Source: JAVMKJ01 sp031732875 (GTDB lineage: Bacteria; Pseudomonadota; Gammaproteobacteria; Competibacterales; Competibacteraceae). From it: a stretch of DNA of 28,634 nt. Below the pieces are notes generated by a model, which saw only the letters and a program-made list of their open reading frames with translations, was not told where the DNA came from and did no database searches. The stretch is taken from the NCBI GenBank assembly GCA_031732875.1, contig JAVMKL010000135.1, forward strand, positions 1-28,634, given 5' to 3'. Of this stretch, positions 7,507-14,762 are shown piece after piece; the stretch's first letter is position 1, and the number at the start of each line of letters is the position of its first letter. Position numbers and translations under genes: made by a program.

Positions 7507-8013
7507 ATGCGCGATAGCTGGCCAATGAGTAAGGAAAAATACCCGGTCACACCGGCAACTCGGTTGTTAAAGCGCAACAATAACGATTTCACCGGCCATC
7601 TCTACCGCTATGAGGAACGCGGCGGAACCGCCCACAGCGCGGCCTGTCTGGGGGTAGACGAGCATTGCGTGATTAAAACCCTGATCATGGAGGACGACCG
7701 CCGGCAACCGTTGATCGTGCTCATGCACGGCGACCGCAAGGTATCTACCCGGGAGCTGGCGCGGCTGCTGGGCGTCAGATCCGTCATCCCCTGCGATCCG
7801 ACCGTCGCCAGCAAGCATAGTGGCTACCTGGTTGGTGGCACTTCACCCTTTGGCACTCGCAAACCCATGCCCATTTACATGGAAGCCAGCATTCTCGACT
7901 TGCCACGTATCTACCTCAACGGTGGCAAGCGCGGTTTCCTGGTGGGTCTGGCACCGGCCGAGGTCCAGCGCATGCTCCAGCCGGTGCTGGTCAGCGTTGC
8001 CATCGAGGAGTGA
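7507..8013 (+). CDS. ybaK: YbaK/EbsC-family aminoacyl-tRNA deacylase
   Basis: YbaK proteins hydrolyse mischarged Cys-tRNA(Pro) in trans, in the cytoplasm. This 168-residue protein has the family layout: PVTPATRLLKRN at the N-terminus, the Lys in CVIKTLIM (Lys57, corresponding to the essential lysine), the conserved GDRKVSTRELARLLG stretch, and VGGTSPFGTRKPMPIYME, which shapes the substrate pocket. AGAGG at 7497-7501 lies five bases before the ATG at 7507. An in-frame ATG at 7525 gives the shorter, more family-typical N-terminus and cannot be excluded. The gene is followed after 31 nt by rlmKL across a tandem repeat, so co-transcription is likely. Related INS/ProX-type deacylases with other tRNA preferences are the alternative. 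Confidence 0.9.
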   Translation: MRDSWPMSKEKYPVTPATRLLKRNNNDFTGHLYRYEERGGTAHSAACLGVDEHCVIKTLIMEDDRRQPLIVLMHGDRKVSTRELARLLGVRSVIPCDPTVASKHSGYLVGGTSPFGTRKPMPIYMEASILDLPRIYLNGGKRGFLVGLAPAEVQRMLQPVLVSVAIEE

Positions 8014-8048
8014 GCGGTGAGGAACCAGCGGTGAGGAACCAGCGGTGA
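8013..8048 (+). repeat. 14-bp tandem repeat carrying the rlmKL start signals
   Basis: The unit AGCGGTGAGGAACC occurs at 8013-8026 and 8027-8040, and its first eight bases again at 8041-8048. Each unit holds a GTG preceded by a GAGGA-like Shine-Dalgarno sequence. The GTG of the last copy (8045) opens the rlmKL frame, with GAGGA at 8033-8037 seven bases upstream. Confidence 0.9.
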
Positions 8049-10198
8049 GCGATCAGGTTTTTATTGCCACCGCCCCGGCAGGTGTCGAACCGCTGCTGGC
8101 GGTCGAGCTGGCTCAACTCGGAGCGGCGGACCCCATACCCGTCCGGGGCGGCATCCGGTTTCAGGGTTCGCTGGAACTCGCCTTCCGCGCCTGCCTCTGG
8201 TCCCGGACCGCCAGCCGGGTGCTGATGACCTTGGCCGAGTTCCCTGTCGCCGACGCTGGGACGCTGTACGCCGGTGTCCACGACCTGTGCTGGGAGGACC
8301 ATCTGGACTCGGACGGCACCCTGGCCGTGGAATTCGCCGGAGCCTGTCCCGGCATCGGGCACAGCCACTACGGCGCGCAGCGGGTCAAGGACGCCATCGT
8401 CGACCGATTCCGGGAACGAACTGGCCGGCGGCCCGGCGTGGACCGGCAGCGCCCGGACCTGCGGATTCACGTGCTGCTACGCGACGGCCAGAGCACGATC
8501 AGCCTCGACCTGTCCGGCGACAGCCTGCACCGGCGCGGTTATCGCGAATGCGCCGTTGTCGCGCCGTTGAAAGAGACGTTGGCCGCCGCCCTCCTCCTGA
8601 AGGCCGGTTGGCCGGCGATCGCCGCCGCCGGAGGTTCCCTGCTCGATCCGCTGTGCGGTTCCGGCACCCTGGCGATCGAGGCGGCGTGGATCGCCGGCGA
8701 CTGCGCGCCTGGTCTCATGCGCGACCGCTGGGGCTTCGACGGCTGGTTGGGTCATATCCCCGCGTTGTGGAACCGGTTGCTGGCCGAGGCCCGGGAACGG
8801 CGTGAGGCCGGCCGGGCGCGCATCCCGCCGATCCTGGCCAGCGACCGCGATCCCCAGGCGGTGCGCGCGACGTCGCTCAATGCCGGCCGCGCCGGGGTAA
8901 CCGATCGCATCCGGATCGAACGCCGCGAACTGGCCGACATCGAACCACCACCGGGTCCGCCTGGCCTGCTGATCGCCAATCCCCCCTACGGCGAACGACT
9001 GGGCGAACGGGATGAACTGGCGGAGCTTTACGCTCGACTCGGCGACCGGCTGAAAGCCGGCTTCGTCGGTTGGCGGGCGGCGGTGTTTACCGGCAATCCC
9101 GAACTCGGCAAGCGCATGGGGTTGCGTGCCGAGAAAACCAACGTCTTTCACAACGGCCCGCTGGAATGCCGTCTGTTGCGGTTCCGGGTCGAAGCGGAAT
9201 TTTTCGTGAATCGGGAGGCGACCGACCAGCGCGCCCGGGATTCCGCCCTGGAACGGGCCTTGGGTCAGGGCGCGGACGGCTTCGTCAACCGGCTGCGCAA
9301 GAACCTGCGTCACCACGGACGCTGGGCGGAGCGGGAAGGCGTGAGCTGCTTCCGGCTGTACGACGCCGATCTGCCCGAGTACGCGGTGGCGGTGGATCGC
9401 TACGAGCAGTGGCTGCACGTGCAGGAGTATGCCCCCCCCACCAGCGTCGACCCCGAACGAGCGCGCGAGCGGTTGGAACAGGTCATGGCGGTGCTGCCGG
9501 TGGTGCTGGAACTACCGGCGGATCACGTTTTCCTGAAGGTCCGGCAACGGCAACGCGGCACCGACCAATATCAGAAACAGTCCGTGCTGGGCCGATTTCA
9601 CGAAGTCCGCGAAGGACCGGCCCGGTTCCTGGTCAATTTCACCGACTATCTGGACACCGGATTGTTCCTCGACCACCGCATCACCCGGCGGCGGCTGGGC
9701 GAGCGAGTGGCCGGACGACGCTTCCTCAACCTGTTCGGCTACACCGGCACGGCGACGGTTTACGCCGCGCTGGGCGGCGCGGCTAGCACCACCACAGTCG
9801 ATCTGTCCGCGACCTATCTGGACTGGGCGCGGCGCAATCTGGAACTGAACGGTCTTCGCGATCCCCGGCACCAACTGATCCGGGCCGATTGCCGACAATG
9901 GCTGGTATGGGCGCGCGAACGTTACGACCTGATCTTTCTCGACCCGCCGACCTTTTCCAACTCCAAGCGGCTGGAACACAACTTCGACGTGCAGCGGGAT
10001 CACGTCGAACTCATCCGTCGAACGCTGCGACTGCTGGCGCCCGACGGCGAACTGATTTTCTCCACCAACCACCGCAAATTCCGGCTCGACCGCGACGCTC
10101 TGGCCGATCTGCGGATCGAGGACTGGAGCCGGGCAACTCTGCCACCCGACTTCGACCGCAATCCAAAAATTCATCAGTGTTGGGTCATAAAGCTTTAG
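8045..10198 (+). CDS. rlmL: Bifunctional 23S rRNA methyltransferase RlmKL
   Basis: RlmKL makes m2G2445 and m7G2069 (E. coli numbering) in 23S rRNA during assembly of the large ribosomal subunit. The 717-residue length matches the fused gammaproteobacterial form. In order: an N-terminal ferredoxin-like/THUMP region (to about 155), the RlmL methyltransferase with the SAM motif DPLCGSGTLAIEAA and the catalytic NPPY at residues 312-315, a linker (about 380-490), and the RlmK methyltransferase with LNLFGYTGTATVYAA and DPPTFSNSK starting at Asp633. Translation starts at a GTG inside a tandem repeat, where a good Shine-Dalgarno sequence is present. It is probably co-transcribed with the ybaK-like gene. 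Confidence 0.97.
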   Translation: MSDQVFIATAPAGVEPLLAVELAQLGAADPIPVRGGIRFQGSLELAFRACLWSRTASRVLMTLAEFPVADAGTLYAGVHDLCWEDHLDSDGTLAVEFAGACPGIGHSHYGAQRVKDAIVDRFRERTGRRPGVDRQRPDLRIHVLLRDGQSTISLDLSGDSLHRRGYRECAVVAPLKETLAAALLLKAGWPAIAAAGGSLLDPLCGSGTLAIEAAWIAGDCAPGLMRDRWGFDGWLGHIPALWNRLLAEARERREAGRARIPPILASDRDPQAVRATSLNAGRAGVTDRIRIERRELADIEPPPGPPGLLIANPPYGERLGERDELAELYARLGDRLKAGFVGWRAAVFTGNPELGKRMGLRAEKTNVFHNGPLECRLLRFRVEAEFFVNREATDQRARDSALERALGQGADGFVNRLRKNLRHHGRWAEREGVSCFRLYDADLPEYAVAVDRYEQWLHVQEYAPPTSVDPERARERLEQVMAVLPVVLELPADHVFLKVRQRQRGTDQYQKQSVLGRFHEVREGPARFLVNFTDYLDTGLFLDHRITRRRLGERVAGRRFLNLFGYTGTATVYAALGGAASTTTVDLSATYLDWARRNLELNGLRDPRHQLIRADCRQWLVWARERYDLIFLDPPTFSNSKRLEHNFDVQRDHVELIRRTLRLLAPDGELIFSTNHRKFRLDRDALADLRIEDWSRATLPPDFDRNPKIHQCWVIKL

Positions 10199-10217
10199 GT
10201 TTTAAGTTTTAAGCTTT
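10190..10217 (+). repeat. Heptameric AT repeat after rlmKL
   Basis: Four consecutive 7-mers occupy 10190-10217; the first and last are both AAGCTTT, and the two between are variants of AAGTTTT. The array starts in the last codons of rlmKL and continues past its TAG stop. The units resemble those between cbiD and cobB. The AAGCTTT ends are mutually inverted as well as directly repeated. Confidence 0.75.
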
Positions 10218-10313
10218 GGTCAATCGCTGGCCGCAAAAGGAATATACTTAACATATCTAGTGGAAATTTCCGCCGCCCGCAACCTTTGGGCCGGCGCGGC
10301 GAAGGAGGACGAC

Positions 10314-12023
10314 ATGAACACCCAGACCGTTCCCCGCCAGACTATTTCACCTCGTCCCGTGATTCCGCTCGATCCATTCGACATCGTCGGTTCGACCCTG
10401 GCGGTGCAGCAAGCCTGGTTGCGGCAACCCGAGCGGTTGGCCGCCAGCCTGCAAGGGCTGGCCCTGGATGCCGCCCGGGTTCGCGACCGCTTCATTCAGA
10501 GCAGCTTCGGCCTTCCCGGCGAGCCGGCCGTGGACGCCGTCATCTACGACGAGCGCTTCCAGGATCCAACCTGGACCGAACAACCCGGTTTTTCCTATCT
10601 CAAGGAAATTTACCTCCTCTATGGTCGCTGGCTGGAAGATGCCATTCACGCCTCCGAGGATGTGGACCTCAAACAACGCCAGCGCGCAGCGTTCTGGAGC
10701 CGGCAGTGGCTGGATGCCATCGCCCCCAACAATTTTTTCTGGACCAACCCTGAAGCCCTGCGGCACGCCATCGGCAGTCGAGGATACAGCATGTTCGCCG
10801 GACTGCAACACTGGCTGCGCGACGCCTCGACCGGCGATGTGCGGATGGTGGAGCCGGATGCCTTCGAAGTCGGCCGGGACTTGGCCGTCACTCCCGGCCA
10901 GGTCGTGCTGCGCAACGAGCTTTTGGAACTGATTCAGTACGCGCCCGCCACTGCCCAGGTTCGCGCCGTACCGGTCGTGCTGGTGGCGCCGTGGATCAAC
11001 AAGTACTACATCATGGACCTGAGCCCCCACAACAGCCTGGTCCGCTACCTAGTCGGCCAGGGCTTTACCGTGTTTGCCACAAGCTGGAAGAACCCGGGTC
11101 TGGAGGCGCGGGCGACGACCCTGGATGATTACCTGCTCCGGGGGGTACTGCCGGCGCTGGAAGCCGCCCGCGCGATCTGTGGCGTTCCCCAGGTCCACGC
11201 CACGGGTTACTGTCTGGGCGGCACGGCGCTGGCCATGCTGCTAGCCTGGCTCGCCGCCGACCGGACCGATCCCGCCGCCAACCCCGTCGCCCACTGGTCC
11301 ACCTTTACCACTCTGGTGGATTTCAGCGATCCCGGCGAGATCGGCGTGTTCCTGAACGAGCGCAGCTTCGATTTCCTGCGGCGGCGCATGGCCGCCGATG
11401 GCTATCTGGACGGCGCCGACATGGCTCGCGCTTTCCGGTTGCTGCGGCCCAACAGCCTGATTTGGCACTACGTGGTGCACAGCTATCTGTACGGCGAGGA
11501 ACTGCCACCCAGCGACGTTCTGTTTTGGAACTGCGACACAACCCGCATGCCGGCGGCGATGCACGAGTTTTACCTGCGGGAGCTTTACCTGAACAACCGT
11601 CTGATCCAGCCTGATGGGCTGAGGATCGGCGGACGCCAGCTCGATCTGGACTCGATCCGGCAACCGCTATACGCGGTCGGCGCCGAGCAGGATCATATCG
11701 CGCCCTGGCGACAGACCTTCCGGCTGTGCGGGCTGACCGGCGGGCCATCCCGCTACGTGCTGGCTACCTCCGGACACATTCTCGGCATCATCAACCCACC
11801 GGTAGCCCCACCCAAGCGACGTTTCTGGGTGGGTGACGCCACCGGCCAAAGCAACCCGGAAACCTGGCGGGCCGGAATCGAAAAGGTATCGGGTTCCTGG
11901 TGGGACGACTGGGCGCGCTGGCTGGGCGAGCGCTGCGGGCCGGTGGGCCCACCGCCACCTCCGGGGAACGCCGAATATCCACCGTTGCTGGCGGCGCCGG
12001 GACAGTACGTGCGCGAGTCTTGA
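10314..12023 (+). CDS. phaC: Poly(3-hydroxyalkanoate) synthase, class I-like PhaC
   Basis: PhaC polymerises (R)-3-hydroxyacyl-CoA into PHA at the granule surface. The 569-residue protein has the lipase-like box GYCLGG with nucleophile Cys300, then Asp460 in AEQDHIAPW and His488 in SGHILGIINPP. The spacings of 160 and 28 residues match the C319-D480-H508 triad of the Cupriavidus enzyme. PWINKYYIMDL and FVTSWKNP-like segments (here FATSWKNPG) are also typical. Length and the lack of a phaE partner favour class I; class II is less likely because the box is not of the GACAGG type. GAAGGAGG lies just before the ATG at 10314, which is much better than the longer frame from 10260. No phaA, phaB or phasin gene is in the window. 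TATACT at 10243-10248 is a possible -10. Confidence 0.93.
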   Translation: MNTQTVPRQTISPRPVIPLDPFDIVGSTLAVQQAWLRQPERLAASLQGLALDAARVRDRFIQSSFGLPGEPAVDAVIYDERFQDPTWTEQPGFSYLKEIYLLYGRWLEDAIHASEDVDLKQRQRAAFWSRQWLDAIAPNNFFWTNPEALRHAIGSRGYSMFAGLQHWLRDASTGDVRMVEPDAFEVGRDLAVTPGQVVLRNELLELIQYAPATAQVRAVPVVLVAPWINKYYIMDLSPHNSLVRYLVGQGFTVFATSWKNPGLEARATTLDDYLLRGVLPALEAARAICGVPQVHATGYCLGGTALAMLLAWLAADRTDPAANPVAHWSTFTTLVDFSDPGEIGVFLNERSFDFLRRRMAADGYLDGADMARAFRLLRPNSLIWHYVVHSYLYGEELPPSDVLFWNCDTTRMPAAMHEFYLRELYLNNRLIQPDGLRIGGRQLDLDSIRQPLYAVGAEQDHIAPWRQTFRLCGLTGGPSRYVLATSGHILGIINPPVAPPKRRFWVGDATGQSNPETWRAGIEKVSGSWWDDWARWLGERCGPVGPPPPPGNAEYPPLLAAPGQYVRES

Positions 12024-12026
12024 AAG

Positions 12027-12049
12027 GGGTCGGATTTCACGCCCGACCC
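12027..12049. terminator. Short hairpin between convergent phaC and adenosyltransferase genes
   Basis: GGGTCGG (12027-12033) pairs with CCGACCC (12043-12049) around nine bases. It overlaps the last codons of the leftward gene, and no T-run follows on either strand, so it is at most a weak bidirectional terminator. Confidence 0.35.
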
Positions 12050-12588
12050 GGGTTGCGCCACAGCACCTCGATCCCACCTTCGTCGCGGGCGAGTATCCGG
12101 CACAATACGAATAAAAGATCGGACAACCGGTTGAGATAAATCGGGGCGTGCTCGCCCACTTCCTCATTCCGAGCCAGCGAAACCACCCGCCGCTCGGCGC
12201 GCCGGCAGATTGCTCGCGCCATGTGGCAATCCGCCGCCGCCCGGCCGCCGCCCGGCAGGATGAATTCCTTCAGCGGCGGCAACTGGGCGTTAAACTCGTT
12301 CAGGGCCGCTTCCAGCCGTTCCACATCCTCGGCCTTGACCGCAAGATAACCCGGCACGCTCAGTTCCCCTCCGAGATCGAACAGCTTGTGCTGTGCGTCC
12401 TGCAGGCAGGCGCGCGGAGATTCGCGCAGATCGTGCGCCAAAACCCGACCAATGGCGCAGTTCAATTCGTCCACCGCACCGATCGCTTCGATCCGGGGGC
12501 AGTCCTTGGCGACCCGCTCGCCGTTGCCCAGACCGGTCATGCCCTTGTCGCCGGTGCGGGTATAGATTCGGGAAAGTCGATTGCCCAT
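12037..12588 (-). CDS. PduO-type cob(I)alamin adenosyltransferase
   Basis: This enzyme transfers the adenosyl group of ATP to cob(I)alamin to make coenzyme B12. The 183-residue sequence is a complete PduO/ATR-type protein: the ATP-binding TRTGDKG at residues 10-16, EAIGAVDELNCAIG, HKLFDLGGELS, FILPGG and the helix CRRAERRVVSL, then YLNRLSDLLFVLCR. The usual TTGLGDG is MTGLGNG here, a mild variant. GGAGGAG sits about six bases before the ATG at 12588; a longer frame to 12657 lacks this support. Further cobalamin genes lie about 7 kb away, and its neighbour phaC belongs to a pathway that can be fed by a B12-dependent mutase. The upstream region is very AT-rich. Confidence 0.93.
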   Translation of the reverse strand: MGNRLSRIYTRTGDKGMTGLGNGERVAKDCPRIEAIGAVDELNCAIGRVLAHDLRESPRACLQDAQHKLFDLGGELSVPGYLAVKAEDVERLEAALNEFNAQLPPLKEFILPGGGRAAADCHMARAICRRAERRVVSLARNEEVGEHAPIYLNRLSDLLFVLCRILARDEGGIEVLWRNPGRA

Positions 12589-12679
12589 CGTCGCTCCTCC
12601 ACAGGTGACCCCGACGCACGGATGCGGCAAGGGAATTGTCGGCCATTGTACTCCCACAGGTTCAACGCCTCACTCATAA

Positions 12680-13080
12680 GCTCTCACATCTTATTCTGAA
12701 ATTTAAAATATAAATAATATCAATAATATAATAATACTTTTCATATAGTTGCATCATGTTTACAATAAATTTTTAACTATTTGTTTTAAAAATATTTTAT
12801 TGAAAATCATGTCGTCATTTTCAGTCAATGCTTGTTATCGTCTGATATCCTTTCCCGGTTGAGAAATACTCTTATTTTCAAAACCAATAAAAAATTTTAA
12901 ATAATTGTTTTTAAAATATTTTTTTTTATTTTGTCAAATAAATTAATTTTTACTTAAATATTTGATTTATAATATATATATCTAAATATATCATTGATTA
13001 AAAACCATTATCCAAACAATTAATAAAGATTTATTTTGCAATTAAGTACTTGCAAAACAATTTATCTCCGTGTTTTCATA
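12680..13080. other. AT-rich intergenic island 2 (no gene seen)
   Basis: About 400 bases are almost entirely A and T, with long mononucleotide runs, the most extreme composition in the window. I see no ORF with coding character. Internal symmetric sites include TGAAAAT/ATTTTCA (12801-12807 and 12817-12823) and two TTGCAA words at 13036-13041 and 13050-13055. It separates the leftward adenosyltransferase gene from the rightward lytic transglycosylase gene. Bases 12589-12680 hold the adenosyltransferase leader and nothing else recognisable. Confidence 0.7.
12801..12823. repeat. Inverted repeat inside AT-rich island 2
   Basis: TGAAAAT and ATTTTCA are perfect inverted 7-mers separated by nine bases (CATGTCGTC), the least AT-rich part of the surrounding sequence. 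It may be an operator or chance in AT-rich DNA. Confidence 0.3.
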
Positions 13081-13300
13081 ACAGCCAATGCTGTATTGCG
13101 GTAAGTTCCTGCCATGGGGCAGCCATGTTGAAACGCTGTTCCAGGAACGTCAGGCGACACTGGTGCCCGGGCTGGCAGGCCCGCACCAGAGTTGCTTAGG
13201 TCGGGCCTGCGGCGGCCGGAGCGATCCGGCCGGAATCAGGGAAGCTTCTCCGCCGATTTGGGATACGGGTCCATCGAGCACTATTGGTTCGTGCTGATTC
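13081..13300 (+). ncRNA. Candidate structured RNA or 5' leader rich in stem-loops
   Basis: Composition switches abruptly from AT-rich to GC-rich at about 13081. The next 220 bases hold a run of stem-loops: ACAGC/GCTGT (13081-13094); GTTCCTG/CAGGAAC (13106-13148) enclosing CTGCC/GGCAG; TGGTG..CGGGC/GCCCG..CACCA (13161-13188); a perfect 8-bp CGGCCGGA/TCCGGCCG with a GCGA tetraloop (13213-13232); and ATCGAGCAC/GTGCTGAT (13273-13298). It ends directly before the Shine-Dalgarno sequence of the lytic transglycosylase gene. I do not recognise a known RNA family: it lacks the hallmarks of 6S RNA, SRP RNA, tmRNA, RNase P RNA and the cobalamin riboswitch. It could be a riboregulatory leader, a separate RNA or a repeat element. 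Coding is unlikely. Confidence 0.35.
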
Positions 13301-13312
13301 GACGGAGGTCCT

Positions 13313-13951
13313 ATGGGATTGACTCGATGCGTTAAGGAGCGACTTAATCTGACCCTCAAATCAGGTCTGTTGTGCGCGGTTATGCTGATGCCCGCGGCGG
13401 CGTTGGGCTACTCGCCGGAGGATAAGGAGGAACCGACCGGAGCCGCCAAAACGGTGGATTCCGATACTGACTCCGAAACCGATTCCACCGAAGGCAAGCC
13501 GGCCGACTCGCAAAAAGTTGTCATTCTTTCCCGCCACATCCAGCGTAGATACAAGCTGCCCGAGCATAAGGCGGACCATATCGTTCGGGAAGCCATCGAC
13601 AACGGCAAGCGCCATCAAGTGGAACCAGAACTGATTCTGGCCATCATCGCGGTCGAATCGACCTTCAAGGAACGGGCGGTCAGCCGGGTTGGAGCTCGCG
13701 GCCTGATGCAGGTGATGCCCGGCGCCCACAGCCGCAGGGTCGGGGAAATCGGCGGATCCAGCGAATTATTCGATCCGGCAAAAAACATCCATGTCGGTTC
13801 CCGGATCCTGGTCAAATACCTCGACGACCATTCCGGCAACCTGCGCAGAGCGTTGCTCGGCTATAATGGTAGCCTGGGTACACACTCCTCCTTCCCCGAC
13901 CGGGTCATGCGGATCTACCGCGATCTGCGGCGGGCCACCACCGAGGGGTGA
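13313..13951 (+). CDS. Lytic transglycosylase, SLT domain (exported)
   Basis: This is a 212-residue SLT-type lytic transglycosylase, cleaving peptidoglycan glycan strands to 1,6-anhydromuropeptides in the periplasm. It has a signal peptide (about residues 1-32, with LLCAVMLMPAAALG as its core), an acidic low-complexity linker (about 48-62, rich in Asp, Ser and Thr), then a catalytic domain. ELILAIIAVESTF carries the catalytic Glu115, followed by GARGLMQVMP (127-136) and the ALLGYNGS motif. The domain is compact, with no LysM or other wall-binding module. CGGAGG lies a few bases before the ATG. The long structured leader upstream is unusual. The gene after it belongs to a separate cluster. Confidence 0.92.
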   Translation: MGLTRCVKERLNLTLKSGLLCAVMLMPAAALGYSPEDKEEPTGAAKTVDSDTDSETDSTEGKPADSQKVVILSRHIQRRYKLPEHKADHIVREAIDNGKRHQVEPELILAIIAVESTFKERAVSRVGARGLMQVMPGAHSRRVGEIGGSSELFDPAKNIHVGSRILVKYLDDHSGNLRRALLGYNGSLGTHSSFPDRVMRIYRDLRRATTEG

Positions 13952-13993
13952 CTCGGAGCGCGACTCGCGTATCCCAGACTTCCCATCCGATCC

Positions 13994-14058
13994 GTCCTTC
14001 CGGACCCCACCGTGAAGGACGGGCGAACTCCTTCAGGAACCCCCTCTTGCGCGGTTCC
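13994..14058 (+). other. Two tandem stem-loops after the lytic transglycosylase gene
   Basis: GTCCTTC (13994-14000) pairs with GAAGGAC (14014-14020), and GGAACC (14036-14041) with GGTTCC (14053-14058). Neither is followed by a T-run. They probably act as a Rho-assisted end or RNA 3' protection in the 219-base gap after the gene. Confidence 0.3.
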
Positions 14059-14127
14059 CCCTTCACCTTCCGAATCCACTTGCCCGGCTGAAATGAAAGT
14101 GGCTCGGTCGTCGCGGCCTTCGATTTC

Positions 14128-14146
14128 GATTCATATATAATGAATC
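14128..14146. promoter_or_regulatory. Palindrome overlapping a -10 element
   Basis: GATTCAT-ATATA-ATGAATC is a perfect 7-bp inverted repeat with a five-base centre. A consensus TATAAT lies inside it at 14136-14141, 30 nt before the DUF1285 start. The geometry is that of a repressor operator covering a promoter. No good -35 element is seen at the expected distance, so an activator or extended element may be needed. Confidence 0.45.
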
Positions 14147-14170
14147 CCACAATCGCCCGCGATCCGACCC

Positions 14171-14746
14171 ATGCCTCTCTCTCCACCCGACCCAGCCAAA
14201 CTGGTGGCCCAACTGGCGCCCGACCGACCCATGCCACCGGTGGACCACTGGAATCCGCCCCTCAGCGGCGACATCGACATTCGCATCGCCCGCGACGGCA
14301 CCTGGTACCACCAAGGCGAACCGCTCCGCCGGGAAAGCCTGGTTCGGCTGTTTGCCTCCATCCTGCGCCGCGACGCGGACGGGCATCATTATCTGGTCAC
14401 TCCGGTCGAGAAATGGCGCATCCGCGTGGACGACGCACCATTTTTGGCGGTGCGGCTGGATGTCGCCAGCACCGGCCGCGACCGCATCCTGACCTTCACC
14501 ACCAACGTCGGCGACACCGTGATCGTCGGTCCCGAGCGCCCGCTGACCGTCGAATACCGCGCTCCGGGCGGCGAACCTTCGCCTTACCTGCACGTGCGTG
14601 GCCGGCTGCGTGCCCTGCTGGCGCGGGCGGTATTCCTGGAACTGGCCGAACTCGGCGAGGAGCAACCCACCGCCGGGGGGCGCGAATACGGGGTCTGGAG
14701 CCAAGGCCAGTTCTTCAGCCTCGGCCCGTTGGGCGACGAAACCTGA
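14171..14746 (+). CDS. DUF1285 family protein
   Basis: This is a 191-residue member of DUF1285, small cytoplasmic proteins of unknown function common in Proteobacteria. Family features seen are PPVDHWNPPLSGDIDIRIARDGTWYHQGEPLRRESLVRLFASILRR-type sequence (residues 22-67), with the WYHQG and PI/PLxR core, and YLVTPVEKWRI (about 75-85). No signal peptide or membrane segment is present. There is no Shine-Dalgarno sequence before the ATG; a promoter -10 lies only 30 nt upstream, so the leader would be very short. The next gene starts 16 nt after the stop, and the order DUF1285, unknown membrane protein, QmcA, NfeD suggests one operon. Confidence 0.85.
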   Translation: MPLSPPDPAKLVAQLAPDRPMPPVDHWNPPLSGDIDIRIARDGTWYHQGEPLRRESLVRLFASILRRDADGHHYLVTPVEKWRIRVDDAPFLAVRLDVASTGRDRILTFTTNVGDTVIVGPERPLTVEYRAPGGEPSPYLHVRGRLRALLARAVFLELAELGEEQPTAGGREYGVWSQGQFFSLGPLGDET

Positions 14747-14762
14747 ACCCCGGGAGCCAGCC

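Noticed and set aside
7410..7592. A 60-residue leftward frame overlapping the start of the ybaK-like gene.
   Set aside because: Half of it lies antisense to a firm gene and the rest in AT-rich spacer, with no ribosome site.
13088..13297. A 69-residue rightward open frame in the stem-loop-rich segment.
   Set aside because: It has no Shine-Dalgarno sequence, an amino-acid mix typical of random GC-rich DNA, and coincides with strong hairpins; structured RNA or leader is the better reading.
13081..13300. 6S RNA, because of a CCTGCGGCGGC word also seen in the E. coli gene.
   Set aside because: The ends are not complementary over a long stem and there is no central bubble arrangement, so the shared word looks accidental.
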